64,000 nt of DNA from RYN-230 sp963723595 (GCA_963723595.1 CAVRRQ010000006.1:1-64000), one strand, 5' to 3'. Numbered from the stretch's first letter, positions 36,987-46,051 are shown. Numbers and translations: made by a program. Notes: generated by a model from the sequence alone, not told the origin.

Positions 36987-39301
36987 CCCCGCCGATGGAG
37001 CCCCCGATGCCTGATGACCGCCCCGCTGGCGCGGATGAGACCCGCCCGGCCGCGGCCCTGCCGCTGGCCAAGCGCATCATCGGCTACTGCGACCCGCTGT
37101 CGGTCGCCCCGGGACAGGAGGTCCGCGTCTTCGTCAGCTGTGACCCGGCCCTCGCTTCGTACCAGGCGGAGCTCGTCCGGTTCCGGGCCGGCGCGGGCCC
37201 CGTGGCGGCGGATGACCCGGACTGGCAGCCGGTGCCGGGCTGCTCCGGCAGCTACCCGGCGCGCCACCAGGAGGTCCATCCGGGCTCGTACGCGGTGATC
37301 CCGGACGTCACGCCGGTACTGGCCGGCGGTGAGATCACCCTCGCGCTGCTGGTCCAGCCGACCTACCGGGCCCCGGCCAGCCAGGTGCTCGCCGCCTACC
37401 GTGACCCGTGGGCCGGGCACGGCTTCGCGCTGGTCCTTGACTCCGAGCTGCGGGCGTCCCTGGTCAGCGGGGCCGGCCCGGACGAGACCGTCACCTGCCC
37501 CGCCCCGCTCCAGCCCGGCGCCTGGGCGGTGGTCCTCGCGATCTTCGGGGGGGAGGCTCCCAGCCGGGTGACGGCCGGCCCGCTGGCCGGGGCTCCTGCT
37601 TCCTGGTCCCATGCGGGTGGCTCACCGGTCACGATCACCCCATCCTCCCTAACGAACGGCCCGGCGGACTCGCCCCAGGAATCCGACCTCATCCTGGGCG
37701 CGGTCAGGCCGGCGGGCGGCCCGGCCCGCCTGCACTTCACCGGGCGGCTCGAATTCCCGATGATCGTCGCTGGCCAGCTGAGCCCGGACGAGGCGCAGGC
37801 GCTGCTGGCCGCGGGGCCGGCCAGCCTGGACGCTAGCCGGGTCCGCGCCGCCTGGGACTTCTCCGCCGGGATCGACAGCTGGACCATCACCGATCTCGGC
37901 CCGCACGCCCGGCACGGCACCCTGCACAACCTGCCCATGAGGGCCGTCCGCGGCGCGCGCTGGACCGGCGAGCATGACGACTGGCGGCAGGCACCGGAGC
38001 AGTATGCGGCGCTGCACTTCCTGGCCGACGCACTCGAGGATTGCGGCTGGGACGCCGACGCCACCTGGACCATCCCGGATGGCACGCCGAGCGGGTTTTA
38101 CGCGGCGCGGATCAGCAGCGGGTCAGAGCACGATTTCATCCCGCTGTTCGTCCGCCCGCCCTGGCCGGGGGACGCTCCCGCACCCGCAGCCGCGGGGGCG
38201 GCGGCCCCGGCAGCGAAGATCCTGCTGATCGTGCCCACGGCCACCTACGCGTCGTACGGGAATTCGCGATTCTGGTGGGAGAACCCGATACAGGAGATGG
38301 TGCAGGACCGCCTGGTCGAGATCGGTGCGGAAGAGCAGTACCTGATCGCCCATCCCGAGCTCGGCTCGTCCAGCTACGACTGCCACCTCGATGGCACGGA
38401 CATCTGCTATGTGTCCCGGCGACGGCCCAACCTGAACATGCGCCCCGGTCACGTCCGCCGCGAGGGCTACACCTCCGACCTGGACCTGGTCGCGTGGCTG
38501 GATCAGCTGGACATCGGCTACGACGTGGTCACCGACGAGGACCTGCACCGGGCCGGTCCCGGCCTGCTCCAGCGCTACCAGCTCGCCTTGACCGGAACCC
38601 ACCCGGAGTACATGTCAGCGCGGATGTTCGACGCCATCGCGCTCTGGACCGCCGGTAGCGGCCGCCTCATGTACCTGGGCGGCAACGGTTTCTCGATGAA
38701 CGTCAACTTCGACGCCGAGCGGCCCTGGATCATGGAGAACCGGCGCGTCGAGCTGTGGGAGCGCGGCGAGGAGTTCCAGCGCAGCGAGGCCTTCAACTCC
38801 ACCGACGGCCGACGGGGCGGATACTTCACCGCGTCGGGCCGCCAGCCTGCGGCGGTCACCGGCGTCGAGTCCGCGACCATGGGCTTCGACCACTCGTATC
38901 CGTACGTGCTGAGCGAGGCCGCCCGGCGGCCCGAGGCCGCGTTCGTGTTCGAGGGCGTGACCGGCGGCACCATCGGCGACTTCGGCGCCATCGGCGGCGG
39001 CGTGGTCGGCCAGGAGTGGGACAACGCCGCTGGCCACGAGTTCGGGCCTGAGCACCTGATCCTCGGGTCTTCCCACGACCACACCCTGGTCCCTCCCTTG
39101 TTCGGGGCCGTGCGACCCGATTACCACGCCGACCTTGTCCTGTACCTGCGCGGCAGCGGGGCGGTGTTCTCGGTCAGCTCCATGGCCTGGTGCGCCGCGC
39201 TGAGCCACGACAGCTACGCCAACGAGATAGCGCGGATCACTCACAACGTCCTGAGCCGGTTCCTCGACCCGGCCCCGTTCGCCACGTCAGGAGACGACTG
39301 A
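36983..39301 (+). CDS. N,N-dimethylformamidase large-subunit-like amidohydrolase
   Basis: 772 residues, close to the 762 of the characterised enzyme. The N-terminal half is beta-rich, with a lectin/concanavalin-like region (LHFTGRLEFPMIVAGQLSPD and AAWDFSAGIDSWTI). The C-terminal half has VPTATYASYGNSRFWWENP, LDLVAWLDQLDIGYDVVTDE, the HPEYMS motif and LMYLGGNGFSMNV. Characterised members bind one Fe through two Tyr and one Glu and hydrolyse dimethylformamide to dimethylamine and formate. Conserved Tyr and Glu are present here, but I cannot map each ligand. The true substrate may be another small N-alkyl amide or ureide. ATG 37010 is an alternative start. It is coupled to the small subunit upstream and is 3 bp from RidA. 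Confidence 0.8.
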   Translation: MTPPMEPPMPDDRPAGADETRPAAALPLAKRIIGYCDPLSVAPGQEVRVFVSCDPALASYQAELVRFRAGAGPVAADDPDWQPVPGCSGSYPARHQEVHPGSYAVIPDVTPVLAGGEITLALLVQPTYRAPASQVLAAYRDPWAGHGFALVLDSELRASLVSGAGPDETVTCPAPLQPGAWAVVLAIFGGEAPSRVTAGPLAGAPASWSHAGGSPVTITPSSLTNGPADSPQESDLILGAVRPAGGPARLHFTGRLEFPMIVAGQLSPDEAQALLAAGPASLDASRVRAAWDFSAGIDSWTITDLGPHARHGTLHNLPMRAVRGARWTGEHDDWRQAPEQYAALHFLADALEDCGWDADATWTIPDGTPSGFYAARISSGSEHDFIPLFVRPPWPGDAPAPAAAGAAAPAAKILLIVPTATYASYGNSRFWWENPIQEMVQDRLVEIGAEEQYLIAHPELGSSSYDCHLDGTDICYVSRRRPNLNMRPGHVRREGYTSDLDLVAWLDQLDIGYDVVTDEDLHRAGPGLLQRYQLALTGTHPEYMSARMFDAIALWTAGSGRLMYLGGNGFSMNVNFDAERPWIMENRRVELWERGEEFQRSEAFNSTDGRRGGYFTASGRQPAAVTGVESATMGFDHSYPYVLSEAARRPEAAFVFEGVTGGTIGDFGAIGGGVVGQEWDNAAGHEFGPEHLILGSSHDHTLVPPLFGAVRPDYHADLVLYLRGSGAVFSVSSMAWCAALSHDSYANEIARITHNVLSRFLDPAPFATSGDD

Positions 39302-39304
39302 GGC

Positions 39305-39736
39305 ATGAGCAGCGAGTCCATCGTGAAGACGAACCCGCCCGAGTTGCACGTCCCGGTCGACAACCTCTACACCCATGTGGTGTCCGCCCGCGCGGGCTGG
39401 GTGCACCGGATCGGCGGCCAGGTAGCCGTCGACCAGGCGGGCGGGAACGTGGCCCCGGGGGACATGGCCGCCCAGATCCGCGAGGTCTACCGGCAGGTGA
39501 CGATCGCCCTGGCCGCGGCGGGCTGCACCTGGGCCGAGGTGATCCACATTTACACCTTCACCACGGACATGGACTCCTACCTGGCCGCCGAGCGCGACAT
39601 AGCGCCGGGCTATCTAGGCGACCACCCGCCTGCGTCGACCCTGGTCGAGGTGAGCCGGCTGGTCGATCGTGACTGGCTGGTGGAGGTCCAGGTGGACGCC
39701 GTGGGCGGAACGCTGGAAGGAAGCACGTATGAGTGA
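39305..39736 (+). CDS. RidA (YjgF/UK114) family protein
   Basis: 143 residues. The family hydrolyses reactive enamine/imine intermediates or forms part of specific catabolic pathways. Motifs: AGWVHRIGGQVAVDQAGG, then IALAAAGCTWAEVIHIYTFT, and PASTLVEVSRLVDRDWLVEV, the usual trimer-interface and ligand-pocket order. The canonical Arg of the pocket is replaced around PPAST by a variant, so deaminase activity is not assured. The gene starts 3 bp after the large amidohydrolase and overlaps the ureohydrolase by 8 bp. Confidence 0.85.
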   Translation: MSSESIVKTNPPELHVPVDNLYTHVVSARAGWVHRIGGQVAVDQAGGNVAPGDMAAQIREVYRQVTIALAAAGCTWAEVIHIYTFTTDMDSYLAAERDIAPGYLGDHPPASTLVEVSRLVDRDWLVEVQVDAVGGTLEGSTYE

Positions 39737-40775
39737 GCGCGATAGCGGTGACCGCAGCCCCGCCCGGGGACCGGTGGACAGCCTGGCCGTGCCGCGCTTC
39801 GCCGGCCCGGCCACCTTCGCCCGGCTCCCGCAGGCGGACGAGGTCAGCGACATCGACGTCGCCATCGTCGGTGTCCCGTTCGACTCCGGGGTGAGCTACC
39901 GGCCGGGAGCCAGGTTCGGCCCGGCCCACATCCGTCAGTCGTCCAAGCTGCTCCGCCCCTACAACCCGGCCCAGGACGTCGAGCCGTTCGCCAGCCAGCA
40001 GGTGGCGGACGCCGGGGACATCGCCTGCAACCCCTTCGACATCGAGGAGGCCATGCGCGACATCAATGCCGGAGCCCTGAGCCTGCTGGAGCGGGCGGGG
40101 CGGCTCGTCACGCTGGGTGGTGATCACACCATCGCCCTGCCCATGCTCCGGGCGGTCAGCCAGCGGCACGGCCCGCTGGCCGTCGTCCATTTCGATGCCC
40201 ACCTGGACACCTGGGATACCTACTTCGGTGCTCCCTACACGCACGGCACGCCGTTCCGGCGGGCCTCGGAGGAAGGGCTCATCGACCGGACCGCCAGCGT
40301 GCACGTCGGCATCCGCGGCCCGCTCTACGACTCGCTTGACCTGACCATGGACCGTGACCTCGGGTTCGAGATCATTCCCTCGCCCGCTTTCGACCTGCTG
40401 GGCGTGGCCGGGGTCGCCCAGCAGATCGCCGAGCGCGCGGCCGGCCGCCCCGTCTACCTGTCGATCGACGTGGACGTGCTCGATCCAGCGTTCGCGCCTG
40501 GTACCGGCACGCCGGAAGCGGGTGGCCTCAGCTCCCGCGAACTGCTCGCGCTGCTGCGGACGATGAGTGACCTCAACATCGTCGGGGTCAACGTCGTCGA
40601 GGTGTCTCCTCCCTACGACCATGCGGAGATCACCGGGATCGCCGCCGCGCACATCATCTACGAGGTGCTGAGCGTGCTGGCCCCACGCAAGCCCGACCTT
40701 CCGGGTGCGAACGGCGGCCCACCCGGTGGCATCCGTCAGGGCGCCGGGCCGGGCCGGGACGGCAGCCATGAGTGA
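39729..40775 (+). CDS. Ureohydrolase (agmatinase/arginase/guanidino-acid hydrolase family)
   Basis: 348 residues from ATG 39729, with GGAAGGA just upstream. The manganese-binding motifs are intact: GGDHT (residue 130), DAHLD (156) and SIDVDVLDP (245). The fold hydrolyses a guanidino group to release urea. Absence of arginase-type substrate loops and presence of PFDSGVSYRPGARFGPAHI fit agmatinase or guanidinobutyrase/guanidinopropionase relatives. The start overlaps ridA, and the stop overlaps the next gene (ATG 40768), so it is part of the same operon. It implies that the imported compound, or a product of it, carries a guanidino or ureido group. Confidence 0.9.
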   Translation: MSERDSGDRSPARGPVDSLAVPRFAGPATFARLPQADEVSDIDVAIVGVPFDSGVSYRPGARFGPAHIRQSSKLLRPYNPAQDVEPFASQQVADAGDIACNPFDIEEAMRDINAGALSLLERAGRLVTLGGDHTIALPMLRAVSQRHGPLAVVHFDAHLDTWDTYFGAPYTHGTPFRRASEEGLIDRTASVHVGIRGPLYDSLDLTMDRDLGFEIIPSPAFDLLGVAGVAQQIAERAAGRPVYLSIDVDVLDPAFAPGTGTPEAGGLSSRELLALLRTMSDLNIVGVNVVEVSPPYDHAEITGIAAAHIIYEVLSVLAPRKPDLPGANGGPPGGIRQGAGPGRDGSHE

Positions 40776-42387
40776 CACACGATCCGGCGTGGCCGCAGGT
40801 CCGCCCTATGCCTGGTCCCCCCGGGGCTGGCCGTCCGAGCGGCCGTCCGGTGACCCAGCCGCGGGCGAAGTCTGGGTTTACACCGACCGGCTCTCCTACG
40901 CGCCAGGTGACGAGGTCAGCTTCCACCTCAGCGCCACGGCCAGCCGCTTCTCGCTGGAGATATACCGGGACGGCCCGGACCCGGAAACGGTGTACCGCCG
41001 GAAGGGCCTGACCGCGGCGCACTGCGACACGCCACCAGATGCGTACGCGTCCGGGTGCGGCTGGCCGGTCGGGCATTCGCTGCGGCTGCCGCAGGAGTGG
41101 CGCAGCGGTTTCTACGTCGTCGTGGTCCGGGCCGTCAGCGCGGCCGGGGAGGTCTGGGAGCGCGAGCACGGCTTCGCCCTGCGCGCCCTCCCTGGCCAGC
41201 GCAGCGCCATCGCCCTGATCATGACGACCAGCACCTTGCTCGCCTACAACGACTGGGGCGGGGCGAACCACTACCGGGGGATCGGCGACGACCCGAGGGT
41301 GGACATCGGCTCGCCGGTCTCCTCGACCCTGCGGCCGATCGCCCGGGGCATGATCCGCAAGCCGGCCGGAGCGCCCCGGGAGGCCAACCCCGCCACCCCG
41401 GCGATGTTCGCCGCGCCGCAGTACCCGGCCTGGGAATGGGCCCGGCTGCACGGCTACAGCCGTCATCATGCGGATGCCTACTGGGCTACCTACGAGCGGA
41501 ACTTCGCGCACTGGGCCGAACGCAACGGATACGAGCTGGACTACCTCACCCAGCATGACCTGCACTTCGATGCCGGCGCGCTCGACGGGTACCGGTGCGC
41601 GGTCGTGGTCGGGCACGACGAATACTGGTCCTGGTCCATGCGCGACACCATCGACGCGTTCGTCGACGGCGGCGGTGGCCTGGCCCGCCTCGGCGGCAAC
41701 TTCGGCTGGCAGGTCCGGCTCAGCGACGACGGCACGCAGCAGTTCTGCTACCGCCTGCCCTCGGAGGATCCAGTCACCGCATCCGCGCCCCACCTGGCCA
41801 CGACCTTCTGGGAGGCCAAGTCCCTGGGACGGCCGGGGGCGGCGAGCGTAGGGCTCAACGCCCTCGGCGGCGTATACAACCGCTTCGGCGTGGCCAGCCC
41901 GAGATCATCCGGCGGATTTACCGTCTACCGGCCTGAGCACTGGGCCTTCGAGGGGACCGACCTTTATTACGGTGACGTGGTCGGCGGCGTGCCCGTCTGC
42001 CTGGCCGCGTTCGAGCTTGACGCGGTCGAGTACACGTTCCGGCGCGGCCTTCCTTTCCCGACCTTCGAGGACGGAGCGCCCGACTCACTGGAGATCCTAG
42101 GCCTGGCGTGCGCGCAACGCGGCGAGGAGGACCGCTGGGACGGGGACGTCCCCCTCGGCGGACCGATCAAAGAAATGCAGGCCACCCTCGACGCGCTAGG
42201 TGACGACCTGCCCTCCTACGTCCGGGAGGGCGAAAACCGCGGGGCAGGCATGATCGCGGCATTCCGGCGCGGACACGGTGAAGTGTTCAACGGTGGGAGC
42301 ACGGAATGGCCGTACGCGCTCAGCAGCGGAGACCCTTACGTCGGGCAGATCGTCCACAACGTGCTTCGCCGCTTCACGTCGGACTGA
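40768..42387 (+). CDS. Second N,N-dimethylformamidase-like protein (large-subunit catalytic half)
   Basis: 539 residues from ATG 40768, overlapping the ureohydrolase stop. It resembles the C-terminal half of the large dimethylformamidase subunit: a beta domain (VWVYTDRLSYAPGDEVSFHL, WRSGFYVVVVRAVSAAGEVW), then ALIMTTSTLLAYNDWGGANH, YLTQHDLHFDAGALDGYRC, and GHDEYWSWSMRD, which matches the HPEY region of the upstream paralogue. GGGLARLGGNFGWQVRL parallels the GGNGF motif. It lacks the lectin-like N-terminal part and has no small-subunit gene of its own. It is the last gene of the operon. Confidence 0.78.
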   Translation: MSDTRSGVAAGPPYAWSPRGWPSERPSGDPAAGEVWVYTDRLSYAPGDEVSFHLSATASRFSLEIYRDGPDPETVYRRKGLTAAHCDTPPDAYASGCGWPVGHSLRLPQEWRSGFYVVVVRAVSAAGEVWEREHGFALRALPGQRSAIALIMTTSTLLAYNDWGGANHYRGIGDDPRVDIGSPVSSTLRPIARGMIRKPAGAPREANPATPAMFAAPQYPAWEWARLHGYSRHHADAYWATYERNFAHWAERNGYELDYLTQHDLHFDAGALDGYRCAVVVGHDEYWSWSMRDTIDAFVDGGGGLARLGGNFGWQVRLSDDGTQQFCYRLPSEDPVTASAPHLATTFWEAKSLGRPGAASVGLNALGGVYNRFGVASPRSSGGFTVYRPEHWAFEGTDLYYGDVVGGVPVCLAAFELDAVEYTFRRGLPFPTFEDGAPDSLEILGLACAQRGEEDRWDGDVPLGGPIKEMQATLDALGDDLPSYVREGENRGAGMIAAFRRGHGEVFNGGSTEWPYALSSGDPYVGQIVHNVLRRFTSD

Positions 42388-42750
42388 AAAGTCCGCAGCG
42401 CACCCTCACAGCTTGTCGTGATCTTCCCCCGTTCCCAGGACAGCGTGATCATGACCCGTTCATCGGATCATGATCTTCAGGGTGTCCGGGAGACGGGGGA
42501 GCTCAGCCTGATTTGCGAGCCTCGGCTGGTGATCGTTGGGAGAGTCGTCAGCCGTCCGGCGATGACCCGGCGGAGCCAGGTGGAACCGCAGGTCAGACTG
42601 CGTGTACGGACGCTGTCCATGGCTGTCCGTGGTGTCAGCCGTCTCGCGGCGTTAGCGGTACGGACATATAGCGGACAGGGTCGGATGTTCACGTGATCTT
42701 CAGGGAAGTTGGCCAGGTCAGCGACCATTCGGATGGACGGGTGAAGCGGT
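42388..42750. other. Non-coding stretch between the operon end and the right tRNA-Tyr fragment
   Basis: No convincing frame. It contains the inverted repeat at 42447-42475 and imperfect repeats of GTGATCTTC (around 42418 and 42693). It is probably junction DNA of the integrated segment. Confidence 0.4.
42447..42475. repeat. Inverted repeat after the catabolic operon
   Basis: GATCATGA (42447-42454) and TCATGATC (42468-42475) are a perfect 8-bp inverted repeat with a 13-bp spacer, 60 bp after the last stop. It is AT-richer than typical terminators here and could instead be a protein-binding site. Confidence 0.45.
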
Positions 42751-42801
42751 CTGTAAAACCCGGCTTAGCCTACGTTGGTTCGAACCCAACACCTGCCACC
42801 A
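42751..42801 (+). repeat. tRNA-Tyr 3' fragment (att-like site, right copy)
   Basis: Same content and orientation as 2161-2213: CTGTAAA, variable arm, T-loop TTCGAAC and terminal CCA. Positions 42761-42801 are identical to 2173-2213. Two bases are missing from the anticodon stem compared with the left copy, and no 5' half is present, so it is not an intact tRNA. A reverse-strand peptide with WWQVLGSNQRR here is a known translation artefact of this tRNA. Confidence 0.8.
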
Positions 42802-42959
42802 CCTGCGAAGATAGCCCGTGAGCTGGGTTTTTCCGGTCTCGCGGGCCTTCTTGCTGTTGTGCCGCCGTGTTTCATGATGTGCCGCTGTGGGCCGTTGCGT
42901 AGCAGTGGTTGCGGACATATGGCGGACGGAACCGGGGCGGAGCAGCGGTTCACCGACTC

Positions 42960-43310
42960 TGTGCCGATCGAAAATAGGATCTGGCCGGTGACCTGCAGGC
43001 CTTCCATGCGTTAGGCGGCGTACAGATATTCGTTGATCAGGCCGTCGAGGACAGGTTTTCGGCGGATCTGCTTTGTGCCGACGTCAGTTACGGTCGCAAG
43101 GTGGGCGTCGGGTTCGTCTACGGGGACGTGTTGAGCGATGCCTTGGTGGGCCGGGCCGTGGTGTAGTGCACCTGGTATTCGGCCAGGACGGCACGCAAGT
43201 GTGCCTCGCCGACGATCAGCACGCGATCCAAGAGCTCTCGGCGCAGGGTGCCGACGAGGCGCTCGCAGATCGCGTCCATCCGCGGCGCCTGGACCGCGCT
43301 GCGCAGTAGT
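42960..43310 (-). mobile_element. 3' fragment of an IS related to copy A
   Basis: It begins with the shared IS end TGTGCCGATCGAAAATAGGA at 42960. The reverse strand encodes MDAICERLVGTLRRELLDRV, LIVGEAHLRAVLAEYQVHY and the tail LINEYLYAA in broken frames. Upstream transposase sequence is lost at about 43310. Confidence 0.75.
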
Positions 43311-43450
43311 GGGTCAAAGGCGGTGGGCCGTGCACGGCCGGAAGAAGGCGGGCCGTTCCCGGGTTGATCACCAGCGGGGTTAAATCACTTGGCGGCCGGC
43401 TGTCCGGCGCGTTAGTGTCGGCGGCTGACCTGCTTTGATCGGAGTTTCTG

Positions 43451-44809
43451 GTGTTTTCGCGTGCGGTGGCGCGCTGTCTGCCGGGAGCGCTGCGGCGCTT
43501 CCCCGTCCTGGGTATCCGTGATTTTCGGCTGCTGCTGGCCGACCGCCTGCTAGCCCCGGCCGCCTATGGGTTCTCGCTGGTCGGGGTCTCGTTCGCGGTG
43601 CTGCACACTACCGGGTCCACCTTCGACCTGTCCCTGGTGCTGGCCGCGCAGATCCTGCCATCGCTGATCTTCACGCTGGTCGGCGGCGTGATTGCCGATC
43701 GGATCCGGCCCCAGCTGGTGATCATCGCGGGCAATCTGATGATTGCCCTGGGCGAGGGCACGTTCGGGATCCTGGTCCTGACCGTGCATCCGCGGCTCTG
43801 GCAGATGATCGCGCTGGAGACCATGACCGGGACGGGCATGGCGATCTTCTACCCAGCCTCCCAGGCGCTGCTGCCCCGGCTGGTTCCCGGCGGGCTGCTG
43901 CAGCAGGCCAGCACGATCAGCCGGATGGCCATGAATGGCGGCCAGATGGCCGGGGCTGCCCTGGCCGGACTGGCGGTGACCGCGTTCGGGCCGGGCTGGG
44001 CGCTGCTGACGTGCGGGACCGGCATGCTCGGGACTGTGCCGCTGATGCTGAGCCTGCGAGTGACGGCGCACGAGCGGGTCCAGGAGACCAGCATGCTCCG
44101 GGACCTGCGGGAGGGCTGGTCGGAGTTCCGTTCGCACACCTGGCTCTGGGTGATTGTTGCGCAGTTCGGCGTGATTCTCATGGCCTGGTACGGCTCGTTC
44201 GAGGTCCTCGGGCCCGTGGTCGCCCTCGCCCACCTCCGGGGGGCGGCCGGCTGGGGCGCGATCACCGCCTCGGAGTCGATCGGCCTGATCGTCGGCGGGC
44301 TGGTCTCGCTCAAGTTCACGCCGCGCCGGCCCATGCTGTTCGTCGTGGTGATCGGCGGAGCCATCGCGCTCTCGCCGGTGTCGCTCGCGGGGCCCTGGCC
44401 GCTGCCGCTGGTCTGCCTGGCGTCGCTGGCCCTCGGCATCACGATGGAGATCATGATGGTCCAGTGGACCGTCGCGCTGGCCCGGAACATCCCGCCGCGC
44501 ATCCAGGCCCGGGTCTCGTCCTACGACGCGCTCGGGTCCGTCATGGCCATGCCGGCCGGGGCGCTCGTGGCCGGTCCGATCGCCAGCGTGATCGGGGTAT
44601 CGGCGACCCAGTACGGTGCCGCCGCGCTGATCATCGGCGTCTCCCTGCTGGCGCTGATTCCGCGCGACATCCGCCAGATGCGCGCCGTTCCCCCCACCGC
44701 GCGCCCCGCCAGCCCCGGCCCCGCTAGCCACGGTGATGGCCGCCCGGTTCCCGGCGATGTCCCGGCCCTGGGGGATCGGCCCCTGCCTGCCGCAGCCGGC
44801 CGTCCGTAA
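43451..44809 (+). CDS. MFS transporter (EntS/DUF894-like)
   Basis: 452 residues with about 12 hydrophobic segments. FRLLLADRLLAPAAYGFSLV, LVGGVIADRIRPQLVIIAGN (the loop 2-3 motif) and RVSSYDALGSVMAMPAGALV are typical of the EntS-like branch, which exports siderophores or drugs. GTG 43451 follows CGGAG. A Pro-rich tail follows the last helix. It is a clear relative of the MFS protein at 53004. No substrate can be assigned. Confidence 0.86.
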   Translation: MFSRAVARCLPGALRRFPVLGIRDFRLLLADRLLAPAAYGFSLVGVSFAVLHTTGSTFDLSLVLAAQILPSLIFTLVGGVIADRIRPQLVIIAGNLMIALGEGTFGILVLTVHPRLWQMIALETMTGTGMAIFYPASQALLPRLVPGGLLQQASTISRMAMNGGQMAGAALAGLAVTAFGPGWALLTCGTGMLGTVPLMLSLRVTAHERVQETSMLRDLREGWSEFRSHTWLWVIVAQFGVILMAWYGSFEVLGPVVALAHLRGAAGWGAITASESIGLIVGGLVSLKFTPRRPMLFVVVIGGAIALSPVSLAGPWPLPLVCLASLALGITMEIMMVQWTVALARNIPPRIQARVSSYDALGSVMAMPAGALVAGPIASVIGVSATQYGAAALIIGVSLLALIPRDIRQMRAVPPTARPASPGPASHGDGRPVPGDVPALGDRPLPAAAGRP

Positions 44810-44944
44810 CCGCTGCCCGCATGCGCCAGCCGCCCTCCTGGGGGGTGTGCGTGCCGAGAATCTGTCCGTGGCGGGTCTATGCGCGGCAGGACCCGCCACG
44901 GCGGCCCGCATTGAACATAGGTAGCGTGTCGCGTTTAACGAGCA

Positions 44945-44982
44945 GTGGCCTTCCGGACGGCGTCCGCCGTCCGGAAGGCCAC
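44945..44982. terminator. Bidirectional hairpin between convergent genes
   Basis: A perfect 18-bp stem (left arm from GTGGCCTTCCGGACGGCG) with almost no loop lies between the MFS gene and the convergent beta-propeller gene. Stem length and position make it a likely shared terminator. Confidence 0.82.
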
Positions 44983-45007
44983 GTGATCGCTACGGGCCTG
45001 CCTGGCG

Positions 45008-46051
45008 TCAGACCTTGACCCGGAACACCTGCCCGGTCAGTTCGCCCACGTAGACGGACCCGTGGTGCAGGCCGAGGCCGACGGTCGGCGCGACGAAGCC
45101 CTTCAGCAGCGGCTTGAGTACGTGGCTATTCAGGCAGAGGGTGAACACTTCGCCACCTGGTCCCTTGCCGCCCTTGCCTGCGAAAGAGGTCATGTAGAGC
45201 GTCCCGGCGTGCACCGCGATGCCCATCAGGTCGGTGTGCGGCCTGAAGGTGCGGAACGGCTTCGTGAAGCCCTGGCAGTCCGCCGCCACCGTGTGGTTGC
45301 ACTTGGGGAAGCCGTAGTTGTCGCCGGCGTTCACGTGCAGCACGAAGTCCGGCGGGTTCTTGGCGCCAGAGTCCTGGCCAAGGTCAGTGACGAACGGCGC
45401 GTTCGAGCCTGGCTGGAAGGCAAGCTGCCACGGCTGCCGCATGCCCTTCGCGAAGACGTGCAGATCCTTGCCGTTGGCGTTGAACGTCAGGATGTCGTAC
45501 AGGTGAGGCGACGTGGTGGCCGGGCCGTGGTCGTTGCCGTCGGTGAGGCCGACGTCCACGCCGACATACAGGCGGCCGTCGGCGCCGAAGCCGATGCCGT
45601 TGAAGCCATCGAACTTCTTCCCGGCCACGAACAGCGTCTTGCGGACAGTGAACGTGGTGCCATTCCAGCCGCTCCACGAGATCAGCCGCCAGCTCGGGCG
45701 GCCGCCGGCCAGCACCGCGCCGCTGATGTACAGCTTGCCGTGGTCCCAGGCCACGCCGGCCACGAACTTGAGCGGGCTGGCGATCTTGACCGCGGTGCCG
45801 TGCTTCAGCACGTAGACCCCGCCGTTCGGTGGTGCCGAGCCCTCGGAGTTGCCACCATCGCCGACGAACACCCTGCCGTCGCCGAAAGCGAACGACGTGG
45901 GCGTCTTCAGCCCGGACGCGACGAGCTCAACTTTGTGACCATTAGTCGAGACGGGTGGCGGCGGCCCGGAACTCGCGCTGGCGGCCGGCGCCCCCAGCGC
46001 GAAGGCCAGGGCGGTGGCCAGGCCAGCCACCGCGATTACTCGTTTGAACAT
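45008..46051 (-). CDS. Secreted PQQ-dependent sugar dehydrogenase-like beta-propeller
   Basis: 347 residues. The signal peptide is MFKRVIAVAGLATALAFALG, with likely cleavage after ASA. Blades are visible as GLKTPTSFAFGDGRVFVGDG, GFNGIGFGADGRLYVGVDVG, GMRQPWQLAFQPGSNAPFVT and VLHVNAGDNYGFPKCN, the pattern of soluble glucose/sorbosone dehydrogenases. PQQ- and calcium-binding residues cannot be assigned with certainty, so it may be a non-catalytic relative. ATG 46051 follows GGGGAG. Confidence 0.75.
   Translation of the reverse strand: MFKRVIAVAGLATALAFALGAPAASASSGPPPPVSTNGHKVELVASGLKTPTSFAFGDGRVFVGDGGNSEGSAPPNGGVYVLKHGTAVKIASPLKFVAGVAWDHGKLYISGAVLAGGRPSWRLISWSGWNGTTFTVRKTLFVAGKKFDGFNGIGFGADGRLYVGVDVGLTDGNDHGPATTSPHLYDILTFNANGKDLHVFAKGMRQPWQLAFQPGSNAPFVTDLGQDSGAKNPPDFVLHVNAGDNYGFPKCNHTVAADCQGFTKPFRTFRPHTDLMGIAVHAGTLYMTSFAGKGGKGPGGEVFTLCLNSHVLKPLLKGFVAPTVGLGLHHGSVYVGELTGQVFRVKV

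Noticed and set aside
42718..42918. Small reverse-strand protein containing WWQVLGSNQRR
   Set aside because: It is a translation of the antisense tRNA-Tyr fragment, a familiar annotation artefact.
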